Assembly (NCBI RefSeq): GCF_002563715.1
Contig: NZ_PDJJ01000001.1
Span: 2,170,001 to 2,234,000 of the forward strand
DNA: 64,000 nucleotides
Direction: 5' to 3'
DNA from: Isoptericola jiangsuensis
Lineage (GTDB): Bacteria; Actinomycetota; Actinomycetes; Actinomycetales; Cellulomonadaceae
Numbering within the stretch: the stretch's first letter is position 1; every line of letters starts with the position of its first letter. The position numbers were made by a program, and so were the translations under genes. Shown in pieces: positions 19,951-29,496 of this stretch. The notes beneath the pieces were generated by a model. It had not been told where the DNA came from. It searched no databases and saw only the letters and a program-made list of their open reading frames with translations.

Positions 19951-21048
19951 ATGACCCCCCGTCCCCCTCGTGTCACCGTGCTCTCCGGCCCTTCCGGTGC
20001 CGGCAAGACGACGGTGTCCGCTCTGCTCGCCGCCGACGCCGGTCGGGCCACGGTGAACCTCACGACCGACACCTTCTACACCGCGGTGGCCACCGGGTTC
20101 GTGCCGCCCCACCTCGACGGTTCCGCCCACCAGAACGCCGTCGTGGTGGACGCCGTGGTCGCGGCCGTCGGCGCCTGGGCGCGCGGCGGGTACGACGTGG
20201 TCGTCGACGGCGTCGTGGGGACCGCGTTCCTGCGCCCGTTCCGCCGGGCCGCCGCCCGCGAGGGCTGGGACCTGCGGTACGTGGTGCTGCGCCCGGCGCT
20301 CGACGTCGTCCTGGCCCGCGGCACCGCCCGGACCGGGACGGGCGACCTGCGCGACGAGGCCGCCCTGCGGTCCGTGCACGCCCTGTTCGACGACCTCGAC
20401 GACCTGCCCGGCCACGTCGTGGACACCGGTGCGCAGGACGCGCGCACCACCGCGGACCGCGTGCGCGCCGACCTCGACGCGGGTGGGTTCCGGGTCGCTG
20501 CCCCGACCGCCCCGGTGCCCACGCCGGACCGCGTCGATCCGCCGCTGCGCGGTGACGAGGTCGCCACCCTGCGCGCGTTCCTCGACTACCACCGCGACAC
20601 CCTGCGCCGGAAGGTGTCCGGGCTGGACGCTGCCGGTCTCGGCACGCCGCTGGCCCCGTCCTCGATGACGCTGGGCGGGCTGCTCAAGCACCTGACGTAC
20701 GTCGAGTCGCACTGGTTCGCCGTGATCCTCGCCGGGGCCGACCCCCTGCCGCCGTTCGACGCCGTCGACTGGGCGGCCGATCCCGACTGGGAGTGGCACA
20801 GCGCGGCGGACGACTCCCCCGCGGAGCTGCGCGAGCTGTTCGACGCGGCCGTGGCGGCGTCCGACGTCCGCCTGGACGCCGCTCTCGCGGCCGGCGGCCC
20901 CGACACGCTCAGCGCCCGCGAGAGCCGGCACCACGGCGGCCGCTTCTCGGTGCGCTGGATCCTGGTGCACATGGTCGAGGAGTACGCCCGCCACAACGGT
21001 CACGCGGACCTCCTGCGGGAGGCCCTCGACGGTCAGGTCGGCGAGTAG
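19951..21048 (+). CDS. Fusion of a P-loop nucleotide kinase-like domain and a DinB-type domain
   Basis: The 365-residue protein starts at an ATG (19951). Residues 8-175 look like a small AAA/chloramphenicol-phosphotransferase-type kinase: Walker A GPSGAGKTT at 13-21, and VVVDGVVG and ARGTARTGTGDLRDE further on. Residues 185-360 match DinB/DUF664 proteins, with YHRDTLRRKVSGLD, LLKHLTYVESHWF and HMVEEYARHNGHADLLRE supplying the usual metal-binding histidines. Many DinB proteins in actinobacteria use mycothiol. The substrate of either half is unknown. Confidence 0.8.
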   Translation: MTPRPPRVTVLSGPSGAGKTTVSALLAADAGRATVNLTTDTFYTAVATGFVPPHLDGSAHQNAVVVDAVVAAVGAWARGGYDVVVDGVVGTAFLRPFRRAAAREGWDLRYVVLRPALDVVLARGTARTGTGDLRDEAALRSVHALFDDLDDLPGHVVDTGAQDARTTADRVRADLDAGGFRVAAPTAPVPTPDRVDPPLRGDEVATLRAFLDYHRDTLRRKVSGLDAAGLGTPLAPSSMTLGGLLKHLTYVESHWFAVILAGADPLPPFDAVDWAADPDWEWHSAADDSPAELRELFDAAVAASDVRLDAALAAGGPDTLSARESRHHGGRFSVRWILVHMVEEYARHNGHADLLREALDGQVGE

Positions 21049-21075
21049 ACGGCGCGGTCGGGCGGCCCGGGGGCC

Positions 21076-22437
21076 TCAGCGCCCGGAGGCGGCGGACGCG
21101 GCCGAGGCCGCCGACCGGCCCTCGCGCCGCGGGCGCAGGACGTACTGCTCCGCGAAGAACGCGATCACGACGGCGATGAGGACCACCGGGGTCATCTGCG
21201 GTGCGGCCGGGCCGAGGAGGATCACCACGAGGACCGCGGAGGCGACGGGGAACGGCAGCACGGCTGCCGTCGCGGCCGCCATGCCCGCGCTCATCGCGGG
21301 GATGGGGCCGAAGCCCGGCAGCCCGGAGAACGCCAGGCCCGCCGCCGCGCCCAGCAGGATCGCCGGAAAGATCGGGCCACCGCGCAGGGCCCCCATCGAC
21401 ACGCCGTAGCCGACGGCCTTGAAGGCGACCAGGGCGATCAGCACGGGCACCGACCAGGCGGCGGGGTCCGAGGCGAGCGGTGCCAGCATGGACTGCCCCG
21501 ACATCGTCACCTCCGCCGGGGAACGGCCGGTGATCAGGGCGTACGCACCGGCCGCCAGACCGACGACGAGCGCGGCGCCCAGCGCGGCCGTGAACGGGTG
21601 TCGCGCGGCCACCGCCTTGCTCCACTCGCCGAGGCGGAAGACGAAGCGGACCCCGACGGCGATGACCAGCGCCAGGGGCAGCGTCCACAGCACGTCCGCG
21701 AGGTCGAGGCGTTCGGGCGCGTCGATCTCGGGCAGCGCGAGCGACGAGATGCCGAACCCCGTCCAGTGCCCGAGCCCGGTGAACACCAGCGCGCCGACGC
21801 CCGACGACAGCAGGCACGGCAGCACGACGCGGGCGAGCCGCGGTCCGGCGATCCCCGCGGCCTCGAGCACGAACACGGCGGCGATCAGCGGGCTGCCGAA
21901 GATCGCGGCGAGCGCCGCGGAGGCGCCTGCCGCGGTGACGAGCCCGATCGCGGTCGGGTCCTCCAGCCGGGCCACGGGCCGCACGAAGATCATGGCGAAG
22001 GCGCACCCGAGCGCGAGCAGCGGGGCCTCGGGGCCGAGCACCGCGCCGAGCGGGAGACCGCCCAGGGCGGCGAGGAGGATGCCCGGGACGAACCGGGCCG
22101 GCACCGGGGCGATGCTCAGGCCGTCGATCGGCACGTGCCCGCCGTGGCCGGGGAGCCACCTCACGGCGACGCCGACCAGGACCCCGCCCAGGGCGAGCCA
22201 CGGGAGCGCGTACCACCAGGGGGCGACGTCCATGCCGAGCGCCTCGGGCAGCTGCTCCCACACCGCGTGCTCCATCCAGTGGAGCAGGGCGAGGAACCCG
22301 AAGGCCACGAGCGACACGGGGATGCCGACGCCGGCCGCCAGGAGCAGGAGACGGAGGTAGCCGCGCTCGCGTGCCACGCGCTGCTCGGCGGAGAGCGGGT
22401 CCTGCTCGGCGGGCTCGGCCGCGGCGTCCTGGGTCAC
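21076..22437 (-). CDS. ClC-family chloride channel or antiporter
   Basis: A polytopic membrane protein with about ten or more hydrophobic helices. The ClC filter region is visible as GAVLGPEAPLLALG (equivalent to GREGP), GSPLIAAVFVLEAAG and GGPIFPAILLGAAAG (third filter). I chose the GTG at 22437 with GGAG six bases upstream; 453 residues. It starts 17 bases after the antiporter gene ends, so the two are probably co-transcribed. Whether it is a channel or an H+/Cl- exchanger is not clear. Confidence 0.88.
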   Translation of the reverse strand: MTQDAAAEPAEQDPLSAEQRVARERGYLRLLLLAAGVGIPVSLVAFGFLALLHWMEHAVWEQLPEALGMDVAPWWYALPWLALGGVLVGVAVRWLPGHGGHVPIDGLSIAPVPARFVPGILLAALGGLPLGAVLGPEAPLLALGCAFAMIFVRPVARLEDPTAIGLVTAAGASAALAAIFGSPLIAAVFVLEAAGIAGPRLARVVLPCLLSSGVGALVFTGLGHWTGFGISSLALPEIDAPERLDLADVLWTLPLALVIAVGVRFVFRLGEWSKAVAARHPFTAALGAALVVGLAAGAYALITGRSPAEVTMSGQSMLAPLASDPAAWSVPVLIALVAFKAVGYGVSMGALRGGPIFPAILLGAAAGLAFSGLPGFGPIPAMSAGMAAATAAVLPFPVASAVLVVILLGPAAPQMTPVVLIAVVIAFFAEQYVLRPRREGRSAASAASAASGR

Positions 22438-22453
22438 GGGTGCTCCGTCTCGC

Positions 22454-23686
22454 TCAGAGCGCGTCGTCGCGCTGCGTGGGGTGGGTGTCGTCGGCGGCGG
22501 GGACGGCCCGGCCACCGCTGCTGGGCAGCCGCTGCATGCGGGCGGCGCTGATCGGGAAGACGAGCACGGAGAGCATGCCGGCGGCGACGAGCGCGGCGGC
22601 GTGGGCCTCGGGGAGCTCGCCGGCGTCGACGCCGACGGCGGTGACGACGACGATGAGGGGCAGGCCGGTGGCGGACAGGGTGCCGAGCGCGGCGGCGTCC
22701 CGCTTGCCGAGGCCGCGACGGTGCGCGACGAAGGTGGGCACGCCGCGCACGAGGAGGAACAGCACCGTGTACAGCGGCACGGTGAGCAGGACGCGCGGGT
22801 CCGCGGCGAGGGACGCGACGTCGAGGGTGACGCCGCTCATCACGAAGAAGACGGGGATGAGGAAGCCGAACCCGATGCCCTCGAGGCGCGACTCGACGAC
22901 GTGGGTCTCGATCGGGTCCGACGACGACAGGAACAGGTGCACGAGGATGCCGGCGGTGAACGCGCCCAGGACGGGGTCGAGACCGAGGGCGGACGCGGCG
23001 GCGAACATCGCCACGACGACGAAGACGCAGAGCCGGACGGCCACCTGGGAGCTGGTGCCGAGCGTGGCGGTGACGAGGCGGCCGAGGCGGGGGTGCCGGG
23101 GCTGGCGGGCGAGGATCGCCCCGGTGACGGCGAGCGCGGCGAAGGCGAGCAGCAGCAGGAGCGTCTCGGCGGGCCGGTCGCCGGACAGGATGAAGGCGAT
23201 GGCGAGGATGGGGCCGAACTCCCCGACGGTGCCGACGGCCAGGACGCGGTCGCCGAACGGGGTGCCGCTCTGCCCGGCGTCGCGCACGATCGGCAGGATG
23301 ACGCCGAGGGCGGTGGTGGTCAGGGCGAGGCCGACGACGAGCCCGGCGTGCGGGCCCGCGATCCAGAGCCCGACCGCGAGGCCGAGCGCGAGGGAGGCGG
23401 CCCAGCTCACGGCGGCGCGGCGCAGCGGCCCGCCGCGGATGCGGGAGAACTCGATCTCGTACCCGGCGAGGAACATCAGGAAGGCCAGGCCGAGGTCGCT
23501 GAGCGCCTCGACGACGTCGTTGGGCTGGACCAGGCCGAGCAGCGTGGGCCCCACGACGATGCCGAGCAGGATCTCCACCACGACGGACGGGACCCGGATC
23601 CACGGTTCGACCCGGTCCACGACGAACGGGGCGAGCACGGCCACACCGGCGATCACGGCCAGCATGGTCACGGTGTCGGTCGACAC
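22454..23686 (-). CDS. CPA2-family Na+/H+ (or K+/H+) antiporter
   Basis: A protein of 410 residues with about twelve hydrophobic helices of the Kef/NhaS3 type: VPSVVVEILLGIVVGPTLLG, FLMFLAGYEIEF, TTTALGVILPIV and the unwound-helix region SALGLDPVLGAFTAGIL. GTG start at 23686 with AGAGG upstream. A short hydrophilic tail follows; no TrkA-N domain is present. Paired with a ClC protein, it may help keep ion and pH balance. Confidence 0.87.
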   Translation of the reverse strand: MSTDTVTMLAVIAGVAVLAPFVVDRVEPWIRVPSVVVEILLGIVVGPTLLGLVQPNDVVEALSDLGLAFLMFLAGYEIEFSRIRGGPLRRAAVSWAASLALGLAVGLWIAGPHAGLVVGLALTTTALGVILPIVRDAGQSGTPFGDRVLAVGTVGEFGPILAIAFILSGDRPAETLLLLLAFAALAVTGAILARQPRHPRLGRLVTATLGTSSQVAVRLCVFVVVAMFAAASALGLDPVLGAFTAGILVHLFLSSSDPIETHVVESRLEGIGFGFLIPVFFVMSGVTLDVASLAADPRVLLTVPLYTVLFLLVRGVPTFVAHRRGLGKRDAAALGTLSATGLPLIVVVTAVGVDAGELPEAHAAALVAAGMLSVLVFPISAARMQRLPSSGGRAVPAADDTHPTQRDDAL

Positions 23687-23768
23687 GGGCGAAACCTCTC
23701 TTTCGGGGCGTCCGTCGCCGTCGTGCCGAGCATAGGCGCGCAGGCCCGGGACGCCACCGGAACAGCCG

Positions 23769-23802
23769 CCGGGCCCCTGCACCGCAGGGTGCAGGGGCCC
23801 GG
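23769..23802 (-). terminator. Strong hairpin terminator after the SHOCT gene
   Basis: Perfect 15-base arms (CCGGGCCCCTGCACC and complement) with a GCAG loop, just beyond the SHOCT gene stop at 23814 on the minus strand. Confidence 0.8.
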
Positions 23803-23813
23803 TCGGTCGGACG

Positions 23814-24176
23814 TCAGCCGAGGATCTTGGCCTTGGCGGCCGCGAACTCCGCGTCGGTGAGCAGTCCGGCGGTGCGCATCTCGCCGAGCTGCTGGAGCTG
23901 GGCCATGGTGTCGCCGCCCCCTCCGGCCGGCGCCACCTGCGGCGCGGGCTGCTGCTGGGCGAGCTGGGCCTGCTGCTGCGCGATCATCTGCTGCATCTGC
24001 TGCTGCTGGGCGTACTGCGCCTGCTGCGCGTCGTAGGCGTCCGCGGCCGCGCGCTGGTCGGCGCGCGACGCGGCCCGGTTGTTCATGCCACGGCTCACCG
24101 CGTTCGCCGTGCCGGTGATGACCGCGGTGCGCGCCATCGTGCCGATCAGGCCCGGGCGTCCCATCCGTCCGACCAT
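23814..24176 (-). CDS. SHOCT-domain small protein
   Basis: 120 residues. The N-terminus is basic and contains MNNRAASRADQRAA; the centre is a long Gln-rich run (QQAQYAQQQQMQQMIAQQQA); the last 28 residues, with GEMRTAGLLTDAEFAAAKAKIL, form a SHOCT domain. These domains often end small envelope-associated proteins. It begins one base after the upstream gene stop and so is coupled with it. The exact role is unknown. Confidence 0.85.
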   Translation of the reverse strand: MVGRMGRPGLIGTMARTAVITGTANAVSRGMNNRAASRADQRAAADAYDAQQAQYAQQQQMQQMIAQQQAQLAQQQPAPQVAPAGGGGDTMAQLQQLGEMRTAGLLTDAEFAAAKAKILG

Positions 24177-24177
24177 G

Positions 24178-24600
24178 TCACTCCTCCTCCTCGCTGATGA
24201 GGGCCACCAGCTCCTCGACGGCGGCTGGCGGCACGGTCGTCATCTCGACGATACGTCCGCCCTTCGCGCGGATCGCGCCGGTGAGGCCCTCGGCCCACGT
24301 GTGCTCGAAGACGAGCATGCCGACGGCGGTGCCGGGCTCGAGGTCGTCGGCGATCGCCGCGACGTCGTCCTCGGCGAGCAGGCCGCTCGGCTCGCCCACG
24401 AGGTCGCCGAGCTCGGCGCCGGCGTCCACCGCCTCGAACCACTCGATGTCGCCCGCGGCGTCCTTGCGGACGGCGAGTGCGTCGACGACGTTGATGGTCC
24501 CTGCGTCCTGCAGGCGGCTCAGCTCGGCGACGATCTCGCCGGTGAACTCGCTGTCGCCGAACTCCACGATGAGGAGCTCGACGGGTGCGCTGACGTTCAT
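24178..24600 (-). CDS. DUF6325-like small cytoplasmic protein
   Basis: 140 residues, acidic, starting MNVSAPVELLIVEFGDSEFTGEIV, with alternating strands and helices and a GMLVFEHTWAEGL block. Related actinobacterial proteins (DUF6325/DUF1269-like) occur beside SHOCT proteins, as here, one base apart. They are often tied to envelope stress. No catalytic residues are recognisable. Confidence 0.8.
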   Translation of the reverse strand: MNVSAPVELLIVEFGDSEFTGEIVAELSRLQDAGTINVVDALAVRKDAAGDIEWFEAVDAGAELGDLVGEPSGLLAEDDVAAIADDLEPGTAVGMLVFEHTWAEGLTGAIRAKGGRIVEMTTVPPAAVEELVALISEEEE

Positions 24601-24832
24601 GTCCTGCCTCTCCGTCGGACGGTCCCGGGCGATCGCCTCCGTCCCGCCGACGTCGGCGGGACGGGCGGCCGAAGCTGCTGGTCACCCGGCTCGATCATCG
24701 GGGCGCCACGGACCGGCCGCAACAGGAGGCGTGGCGGGTCGTCGGTGACGTCTCGGGGGTGTCGTGTGAGACGACTGTGAAGGCTGTCGTGTCGTGCCCG
24801 ACACGCCGACGGGGCGGTCGCAGAATCGTGGC

Positions 24833-25036
24833 GTGCGCTCCACCGAGACCCCCATCTTCGACGCCCTGGCCCGCGAGTTCGAGTCCCACCGTCCCCTGCT
24901 GCACGTGGCCCGTGCGCTGGGCGGCGACCCTCTCGGCGACCCGTTGTCGCACACGCACGCGTTCGACGTCTCCTACGCCGCCCAGGGCTCCGGCGCGCTG
25001 CCGCGGCGCGCGCGTCAGGACGCGGGCCGGGCCTGA
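24833..25036 (+). CDS. Short hypothetical protein
   Basis: A possible small gene from GTG (24833) reading RSTETPIFDALAREFESHRP, 67 residues. The first two thirds have balanced composition and a helical pattern, the end is Arg-rich. It fills the gap between two minus-strand units. It could be spurious. Confidence 0.4.
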   Translation: MRSTETPIFDALAREFESHRPLLHVARALGGDPLGDPLSHTHAFDVSYAAQGSGALPRRARQDAGRA

Positions 25037-25061
25037 CCCGGCGCGGTCGCCGGGCCCGACC

Positions 25062-25829
25062 TCACGCGGGGTCGAGCGCGCCGCGCACGATCGAGTCGCC
25101 CGAGTGCACCGGGTCGCCGTCGTAGGGCTCGGCCGACACGTCGACAACGGAGTACTTCTCCAGGTCGAGGCCGTCCGGGACGGGGAAGGTCCCCTCGTCG
25201 TCGTCCAGGACGCCGAGGCTCACCATGCCGCTGAGGTCCGCGGCGAGCAGCCACACCTCGCGGTAGGCGTCCCCGGTCACGGTGCCGTCGGCGACGTGCA
25301 CGACGACCTCCCGCACGCCGTCGGGGTCCTCCTCCACGACGGCGGTGCCGGTCGAGCCCGGCCAGCCGGGCAGCGGCTCGAGGGCCGCCGACGCGACGGC
25401 GACGGGTGCCGGGGCGGGCGCGGGGGTACGCCCCCGTTCCCACACCACGCCGCCGGCGACACCGACGACGAGCGCCGCGGCCGCGGCCGCCCCGGCACGG
25501 ACGAACGTCCGGCGCCGGCGGGAGGCGAGGTCCACGACGGTCGTGACCGGCGGTGCGTCCGGTGTCCCGGGCACGGCGGCGGGCCGCGGCGGCGCCGACG
25601 GGGCGCCGGCGTCCGCGCGCACCTCGGCACGCACCCGCTCCCACACCTCGGCCGGCGGCGCGACCAACGGGCCGGCCTCCCGACCGACCTCCGCCGCCCG
25701 GGCGAGGGCGTCGTGCTCGGCACGGCACGCGGCGCAGCCGCTCAGGTGCGCGCGGTCCGCGGGCGAGCCGAGGTCGTCCTCGCCCAGCGCCCAGAGCGCC
25801 AGGACCTCGGGGTCAACGTGCTGCACCAT
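25062..25829 (-). CDS. Membrane anti-sigma factor (RskA-like)
   Basis: 255 residues. The N-terminus has a zinc-finger-like anti-sigma motif ([12 protein letters not shown]) that binds the sigma factor; a single helix spans about residues 110-130; the outer domain resembles RskA, with [23 protein letters not shown]. It overlaps the sigma gene by 17 bases, the hallmark of such pairs. It should hold the sigma factor inactive until proteolysis. Confidence 0.9.
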   Translation of the reverse strand: MVQHVDPEVLALWALGEDDLGSPADRAHLSGCAACRAEHDALARAAEVGREAGPLVAPPAEVWERVRAEVRADAGAPSAPPRPAAVPGTPDAPPVTTVVDLASRRRRTFVRAGAAAAAALVVGVAGGVVWERGRTPAPAPAPVAVASAALEPLPGWPGSTGTAVVEEDPDGVREVVVHVADGTVTGDAYREVWLLAADLSGMVSLGVLDDDEGTFPVPDGLDLEKYSVVDVSAEPYDGDPVHSGDSIVRGALDPA

Positions 25830-26400
25830 CCACCTCCAACCGTGCTCGTAGCCTGCCCAGGCTGCGCCGGACGTGACTCTTCACCGTACCCAGCGGCAGC
25901 GCCAGCTCCTCGGCGATCTGCGCGTGGGTGAGGTCCCGGTAGAACGCGAGGCGCAGGATGCTGCGCGCCGGGTCGCCCAACCGGTCCAGCTCGTCCGCGA
26001 CGACCGCCCGGTCGAGCACCGGCGCGGACACCGGGTCGTGCTCCCCCACCGGGTTGGGTGCGTACGCCTCGGCGGCCTGCCGCTGGCGGCGCTGCCGCTC
26101 CCGCGCCGCGTGGACGTCCGCGACCTTGTGCCGCGTGATGCCGAGCAGCCAGGTCGACAGCCGCGCCCGCGCGGGGTCGTAGGTGGCCCGCGAGCGCCAG
26201 GCCGCCACGAACACCTGCTGCGTGACGTCCTCGGCGTCGGCGGCCTCCGCGAGCGAGCGCAGCGCGACGGTGTGGACCAGCGGCGACCAGCGGCGGTAGG
26301 CAGCCGCGAGGCCGTCCTCCGTCCCGGTCGCGAACGCCGCCGCGACGGCGTCGTCCTCGGTCGTGGTCGGGGGCCCGGCACCCTCGGCCCGAGTGGTCAC
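25813..26400 (-). CDS. ECF RNA polymerase sigma factor (SigK-like)
   Basis: 195 residues from a GTG (26400) with GGAGGT upstream. Region 2 contains [16 protein letters not shown] and [17 protein letters not shown]; region 4 contains [22 protein letters not shown], which recognises the -35 element. With the RskA-like gene downstream it fits the SigK group, which senses envelope or redox stress. The likely targets include its own locus. Confidence 0.92.
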   Translation of the reverse strand: MTTRAEGAGPPTTTEDDAVAAAFATGTEDGLAAAYRRWSPLVHTVALRSLAEAADAEDVTQQVFVAAWRSRATYDPARARLSTWLLGITRHKVADVHAARERQRRQRQAAEAYAPNPVGEHDPVSAPVLDRAVVADELDRLGDPARSILRLAFYRDLTHAQIAEELALPLGTVKSHVRRSLGRLRARLEVDGAAR

Positions 26401-26452
26401 GGCACCTCCGTCGTCGGGCGCCGGTCCGCCCCGGCGCGCTCCTGGTGACAAC

Positions 26453-27247
26453 CTAGCGGTCGGAGCGGCCTGGAGCACCGGGCACCGCCGTGACGACGAG
26501 GTTGTCCTCGTAGCTGCCCGCGGCGGCGTCCCAGCGGCCGCCGCAGGTGATCAGGACGAGTCGCGGGTCCCCGCCGCGCTCGAACAGGGCGTCGAGCGGG
26601 ACCGTGCTCTTGTCGTACCGGCGCACGTCGGTGACGCGGTACCGGTACCGCGTCCCGTCGGCGTCGACGACCGTGACCCGCTGCCCCGGCCGGGCGGTGG
26701 CGAGCGCCGCGAACGCGCCGACGCCGTCGGAGGTGTCGACGTGGGACGCGATGACGACGTTGCCCTCGTCCTGCCCGGGGGCGGCGCCGTAGCGGTACCA
26801 GCCGGCCACGTCGCCCGAGCCGGGCAGCTCCATGGACCCGTCGGGGTCCACGCCGACGGCGCGGACGGGGACGTCGAGCGTGGAGTCGACGACGACGCGG
26901 ACGGGCCGCGCCACCGGGTCCGCCGGCGCGAGGTCGGCCGACCGGACGGGCACGTCGGGGACGGTGCCCGTGGCGGAGCCGGCCGCCGGGCGGGGGTCGG
27001 TCCCGCGTCCGCCCGGCGGCCGGGGCTCACCGGTGGCCGCCGGGGCTCCGGCGACGACGGCCGTGCGCACCTCGGGGGCCGTCGCGCGCGGGACCTCGGT
27101 CCCGACGCCCCGGCCGCCGAGCAGCCCCACGACGGCGACGACGGCCGCCAGCACACCGGTGCCGACGACGACCGCCCAGCGCCGCGGACCGCCGCGGCGG
27201 ACCAGGCGTCGGGCCCGGTCCGCCACGGCGGTGCGCTGCGTGCTCAC
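26453..27247 (-). CDS. Class F-type sortase
   Basis: 264 residues. One membrane helix (about 24-44), a Pro/Arg/Gly-rich linker to residue 110, then a sortase barrel. The catalytic His is H169 in ASHVD, the nucleophile C235 in LITCGG, and the Arg is likely R238. It lies outside the membrane and would cleave or attach sorting-signal proteins to the wall. The GTG start overlaps the stop of the DUF4397 gene as GTGA, so that protein may be its partner, though no clear LPXTG is seen in it. Confidence 0.88.
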   Translation of the reverse strand: MSTQRTAVADRARRLVRRGGPRRWAVVVGTGVLAAVVAVVGLLGGRGVGTEVPRATAPEVRTAVVAGAPAATGEPRPPGGRGTDPRPAAGSATGTVPDVPVRSADLAPADPVARPVRVVVDSTLDVPVRAVGVDPDGSMELPGSGDVAGWYRYGAAPGQDEGNVVIASHVDTSDGVGAFAALATARPGQRVTVVDADGTRYRYRVTDVRRYDKSTVPLDALFERGGDPRLVLITCGGRWDAAAGSYEDNLVVTAVPGAPGRSDR

Positions 27248-28083
27248 TCGTCGTCGTGGCGTGCCGCGACCGCGGTGCGCAGCCCGCCGATGCCGATGAC
27301 GACGAACAGCAGGCCGAGCGCGCCGACGACCGTCCACACCAGGGGCCAGCTCGTGGCGGCCGCCTCGCCGGTCGTGCCCGCGTCGACCCCGTCGGGGCTC
27401 GAATGCATCCCCTCGACGGTCTGCGTGGCGAGCGCGAGGGTGTCGTCGTCGAGCGATCCCCAGGCGTACACGATCGTGTTCACGCCCTCGGCGACGTCGA
27501 CGTCGGCCGGCCCGAGCACGGGCTCGGTGGTCCCGGCGGCCGCGACGGCCGCGGGGACCGTGCCGGCGGGCAGGTCGAGGACCGCCTCGTCGGGGTTCTC
27601 CAGGCCTTCGATCACGGGGTCGTCGCCGGCGAGCACGTCGACGGCCGGCGCCGCGGCGACGTGCCGCACGGTGAGGCGGCCCTCCCCGGCGGCGATGTCG
27701 GAGGTGTCGTTCGTGAAGAGCGACGCCGTGGGTGCGCCGTCGACGTCGAGGTGGGCGACCGCGGTGTAGCTGGTCCCGCCCTCCAGCGGCAGGTCGACCG
27801 GCCCGATGACGGGGTCGGAGTCGTCCTCCGCGTCGGCGGCGGTGACGGCCACCGAGTACGTGCCGGCGGGCAGCTCCAGCGGCCCGGCCAGGTCGCCGGG
27901 TGCGAAGTCGTCGAGGGTCAGCTCGCCGTCGACCCAGACGTCCACGGTGGTGTCGGGCACGCCGTGCAGGACGGAGAGCATGGCGTCGCCGTCGGCCGCG
28001 GCGGCGGGCGAGGCCAGCGCCGCGGCGGTGGTGGTCGCCAGGACCGCCAGACCGAGCGTCGTCGCACGTCGGTGGTTGCGCAT
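27244..28083 (-). CDS. Secreted DUF4397-domain protein with a C-terminal membrane anchor
   Basis: 279 residues starting after AGGAGGTAACG. A signal peptide spans about residues 1-33. The DUF4397 fold is marked by LSVLHGVPDTTVDVWVDG and repeated later as LTVRHVAAAPAVDVLAGD. A membrane helix lies at about 247-270, followed by a short basic tail. These domains often occur on anchored surface proteins. It is translationally coupled to the sortase. Confidence 0.85.
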   Translation of the reverse strand: MRNHRRATTLGLAVLATTTAAALASPAAAADGDAMLSVLHGVPDTTVDVWVDGELTLDDFAPGDLAGPLELPAGTYSVAVTAADAEDDSDPVIGPVDLPLEGGTSYTAVAHLDVDGAPTASLFTNDTSDIAAGEGRLTVRHVAAAPAVDVLAGDDPVIEGLENPDEAVLDLPAGTVPAAVAAAGTTEPVLGPADVDVAEGVNTIVYAWGSLDDDTLALATQTVEGMHSSPDGVDAGTTGEAAATSWPLVWTVVGALGLLFVVIGIGGLRTAVAARHDDE

Positions 28084-28461
28084 CGTTACCTCCTGGTTCG
28101 GGCCCGCCGTCGTCGGCGGGCTCTGTGCTGTCACCTGGTGTTCGCCGCGAGCAGCCCTGCTGGATGCATCTGCATGAAAAAACTTCGAGAGCACCTGTCG
28201 TGGGCGCGTCCGGTCCACCGGCAGGTCCGACCGGCCGGCCGCACGCCACCGCCCCGGGGCCGGTCGTGGCGGCCGCGGCACGTGAAGAGTTCGCATCGAT
28301 CGGTGTCCGGGACGCCCCGGATGTCGTTCGACGGTCCCGGGGTCGAGTAACGTCGTCCGAGCGCACGCAGGGGCAGGCGCCGGTGCGCCGCGCCCCCGAC
28401 CCGGGAACCGTCCCGGCGACCGGGCGCACCCACGACGACGACAGGTGAGGAGAGGGGGACG
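28084..28461. other. Divergent intergenic region (DUF4397 operon / mevalonate operon)
   Basis: 378 bases without a gene. It contains the only AT-rich patch nearby: ATGCATCTGCAT (28164-28175, an inverted repeat) followed by GAAAAAACTT, which is a good place for the leftward promoter. Nearer the right end is TCGAGTAACGT (about 28345), a possible -10 region for the mevalonate operon. No small gene is convincing. Confidence 0.45.
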
Positions 28462-29496
28462 GTGAGCGCGCAGCAGCTCAGCGCGGACCGGCCCGGGCGG
28501 GCCACGCACGGCGGGTCCGGCACCGGCACCGCGCACGGCAAGACGATCCTCCTCGGCGAGCACGCCGTGGTCTACGGGTCGCCCGCGATCGCCGTCCCGC
28601 TCCCCCGCCTGGCCGCTCGGGCGCACGTCGACCTCGACGCCCCCGCCGCCACGCTCACCACGTCGCTGTGGACCGGTCCGCTCGGTGACGCGCCCGCCCG
28701 GCTCGCCCCCACGCTCACCGCGCTGCGCACCACGCTGGCCGCCCTGCGACCCCGCGACGCCGCCGCGCTGGAGGCCACCGCTGCGCTGCACGTCACCAGC
28801 GACGTGCCGCACGAGCGCGGCCTCGGGTCCAGCGCCGCGGTGGCCGCCGCCGTCGTCCGCTCCGTGGCGGCCGCCCTGCGGCACCCACTCGACCCCGACG
28901 AGCTGCACGAGCTCGTGCAGGCGTCCGAGCGGGTCGCGCACGGCTCCCCCAGCGGCCTCGACGCGCGCAGCGTCGTCGCCGACGGCCCCCTGTGGTTCCA
29001 CCACGGCGAGGCACGCCTGCTGCCCGTCGGTGTCGACGGCGTGCTCGTCGTCGCGGACACCGGTGTCGCCGGGGACACGCGCTCGGCCGTCGCCGGGGTC
29101 CGCGCCCGCCGGGACGCCGACCCCGCGGCCGCCCGGGCGCTCGACCGGCTCGGCGACCTCGTCACCGCGGGCCGCGACGGCCTCGCCGCGGGCGACCTGG
29201 ACGCCGTCGGGTCCGTCATGGACGAGGCCCACGGCCTGCTGGCCGACCTCACCGTCTCCAGCCCCGAGCTCGACGGGCTCACCGCCGCCGCACGCGCGGC
29301 CGGGGCGCTCGGCGCCAAGCTCACCGGCGGGGGACGCGGCGGCTGCGCCGTCGCGCTCTGCGCCGACCCGACGACCGCGGCGGACGTCGCGGCGGCGGTG
29401 ACCGCCGCCGGCGCCACCGGCGTGTGGACGTCGCCGCTCACCCCGACCACCGCCGACCAGCCCATCAGCCCGACCGGGAGCACGCCCACCGCATGA
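28462..29496 (+). CDS. mvk: Mevalonate kinase
   Basis: Phosphorylates mevalonate at the 5-hydroxyl with ATP. GHMP kinase fold: LGEHAVVYGSPAIA near residues 31-44, the ATP loop ERGLGSSAA at 118-126, and the C-terminal KLTGGGRGGCAVAL. GTG start with a GAGGAGAGGGG region upstream; 344 residues. First gene of the six-gene mevalonate operon; its stop overlaps the mvaD start (ATGA). No prenyl synthase gene precedes it, unlike some Streptomyces clusters. Confidence 0.95.
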   Translation: MSAQQLSADRPGRATHGGSGTGTAHGKTILLGEHAVVYGSPAIAVPLPRLAARAHVDLDAPAATLTTSLWTGPLGDAPARLAPTLTALRTTLAALRPRDAAALEATAALHVTSDVPHERGLGSSAAVAAAVVRSVAAALRHPLDPDELHELVQASERVAHGSPSGLDARSVVADGPLWFHHGEARLLPVGVDGVLVVADTGVAGDTRSAVAGVRARRDADPAAARALDRLGDLVTAGRDGLAAGDLDAVGSVMDEAHGLLADLTVSSPELDGLTAAARAAGALGAKLTGGGRGGCAVALCADPTTAADVAAAVTAAGATGVWTSPLTPTTADQPISPTGSTPTA

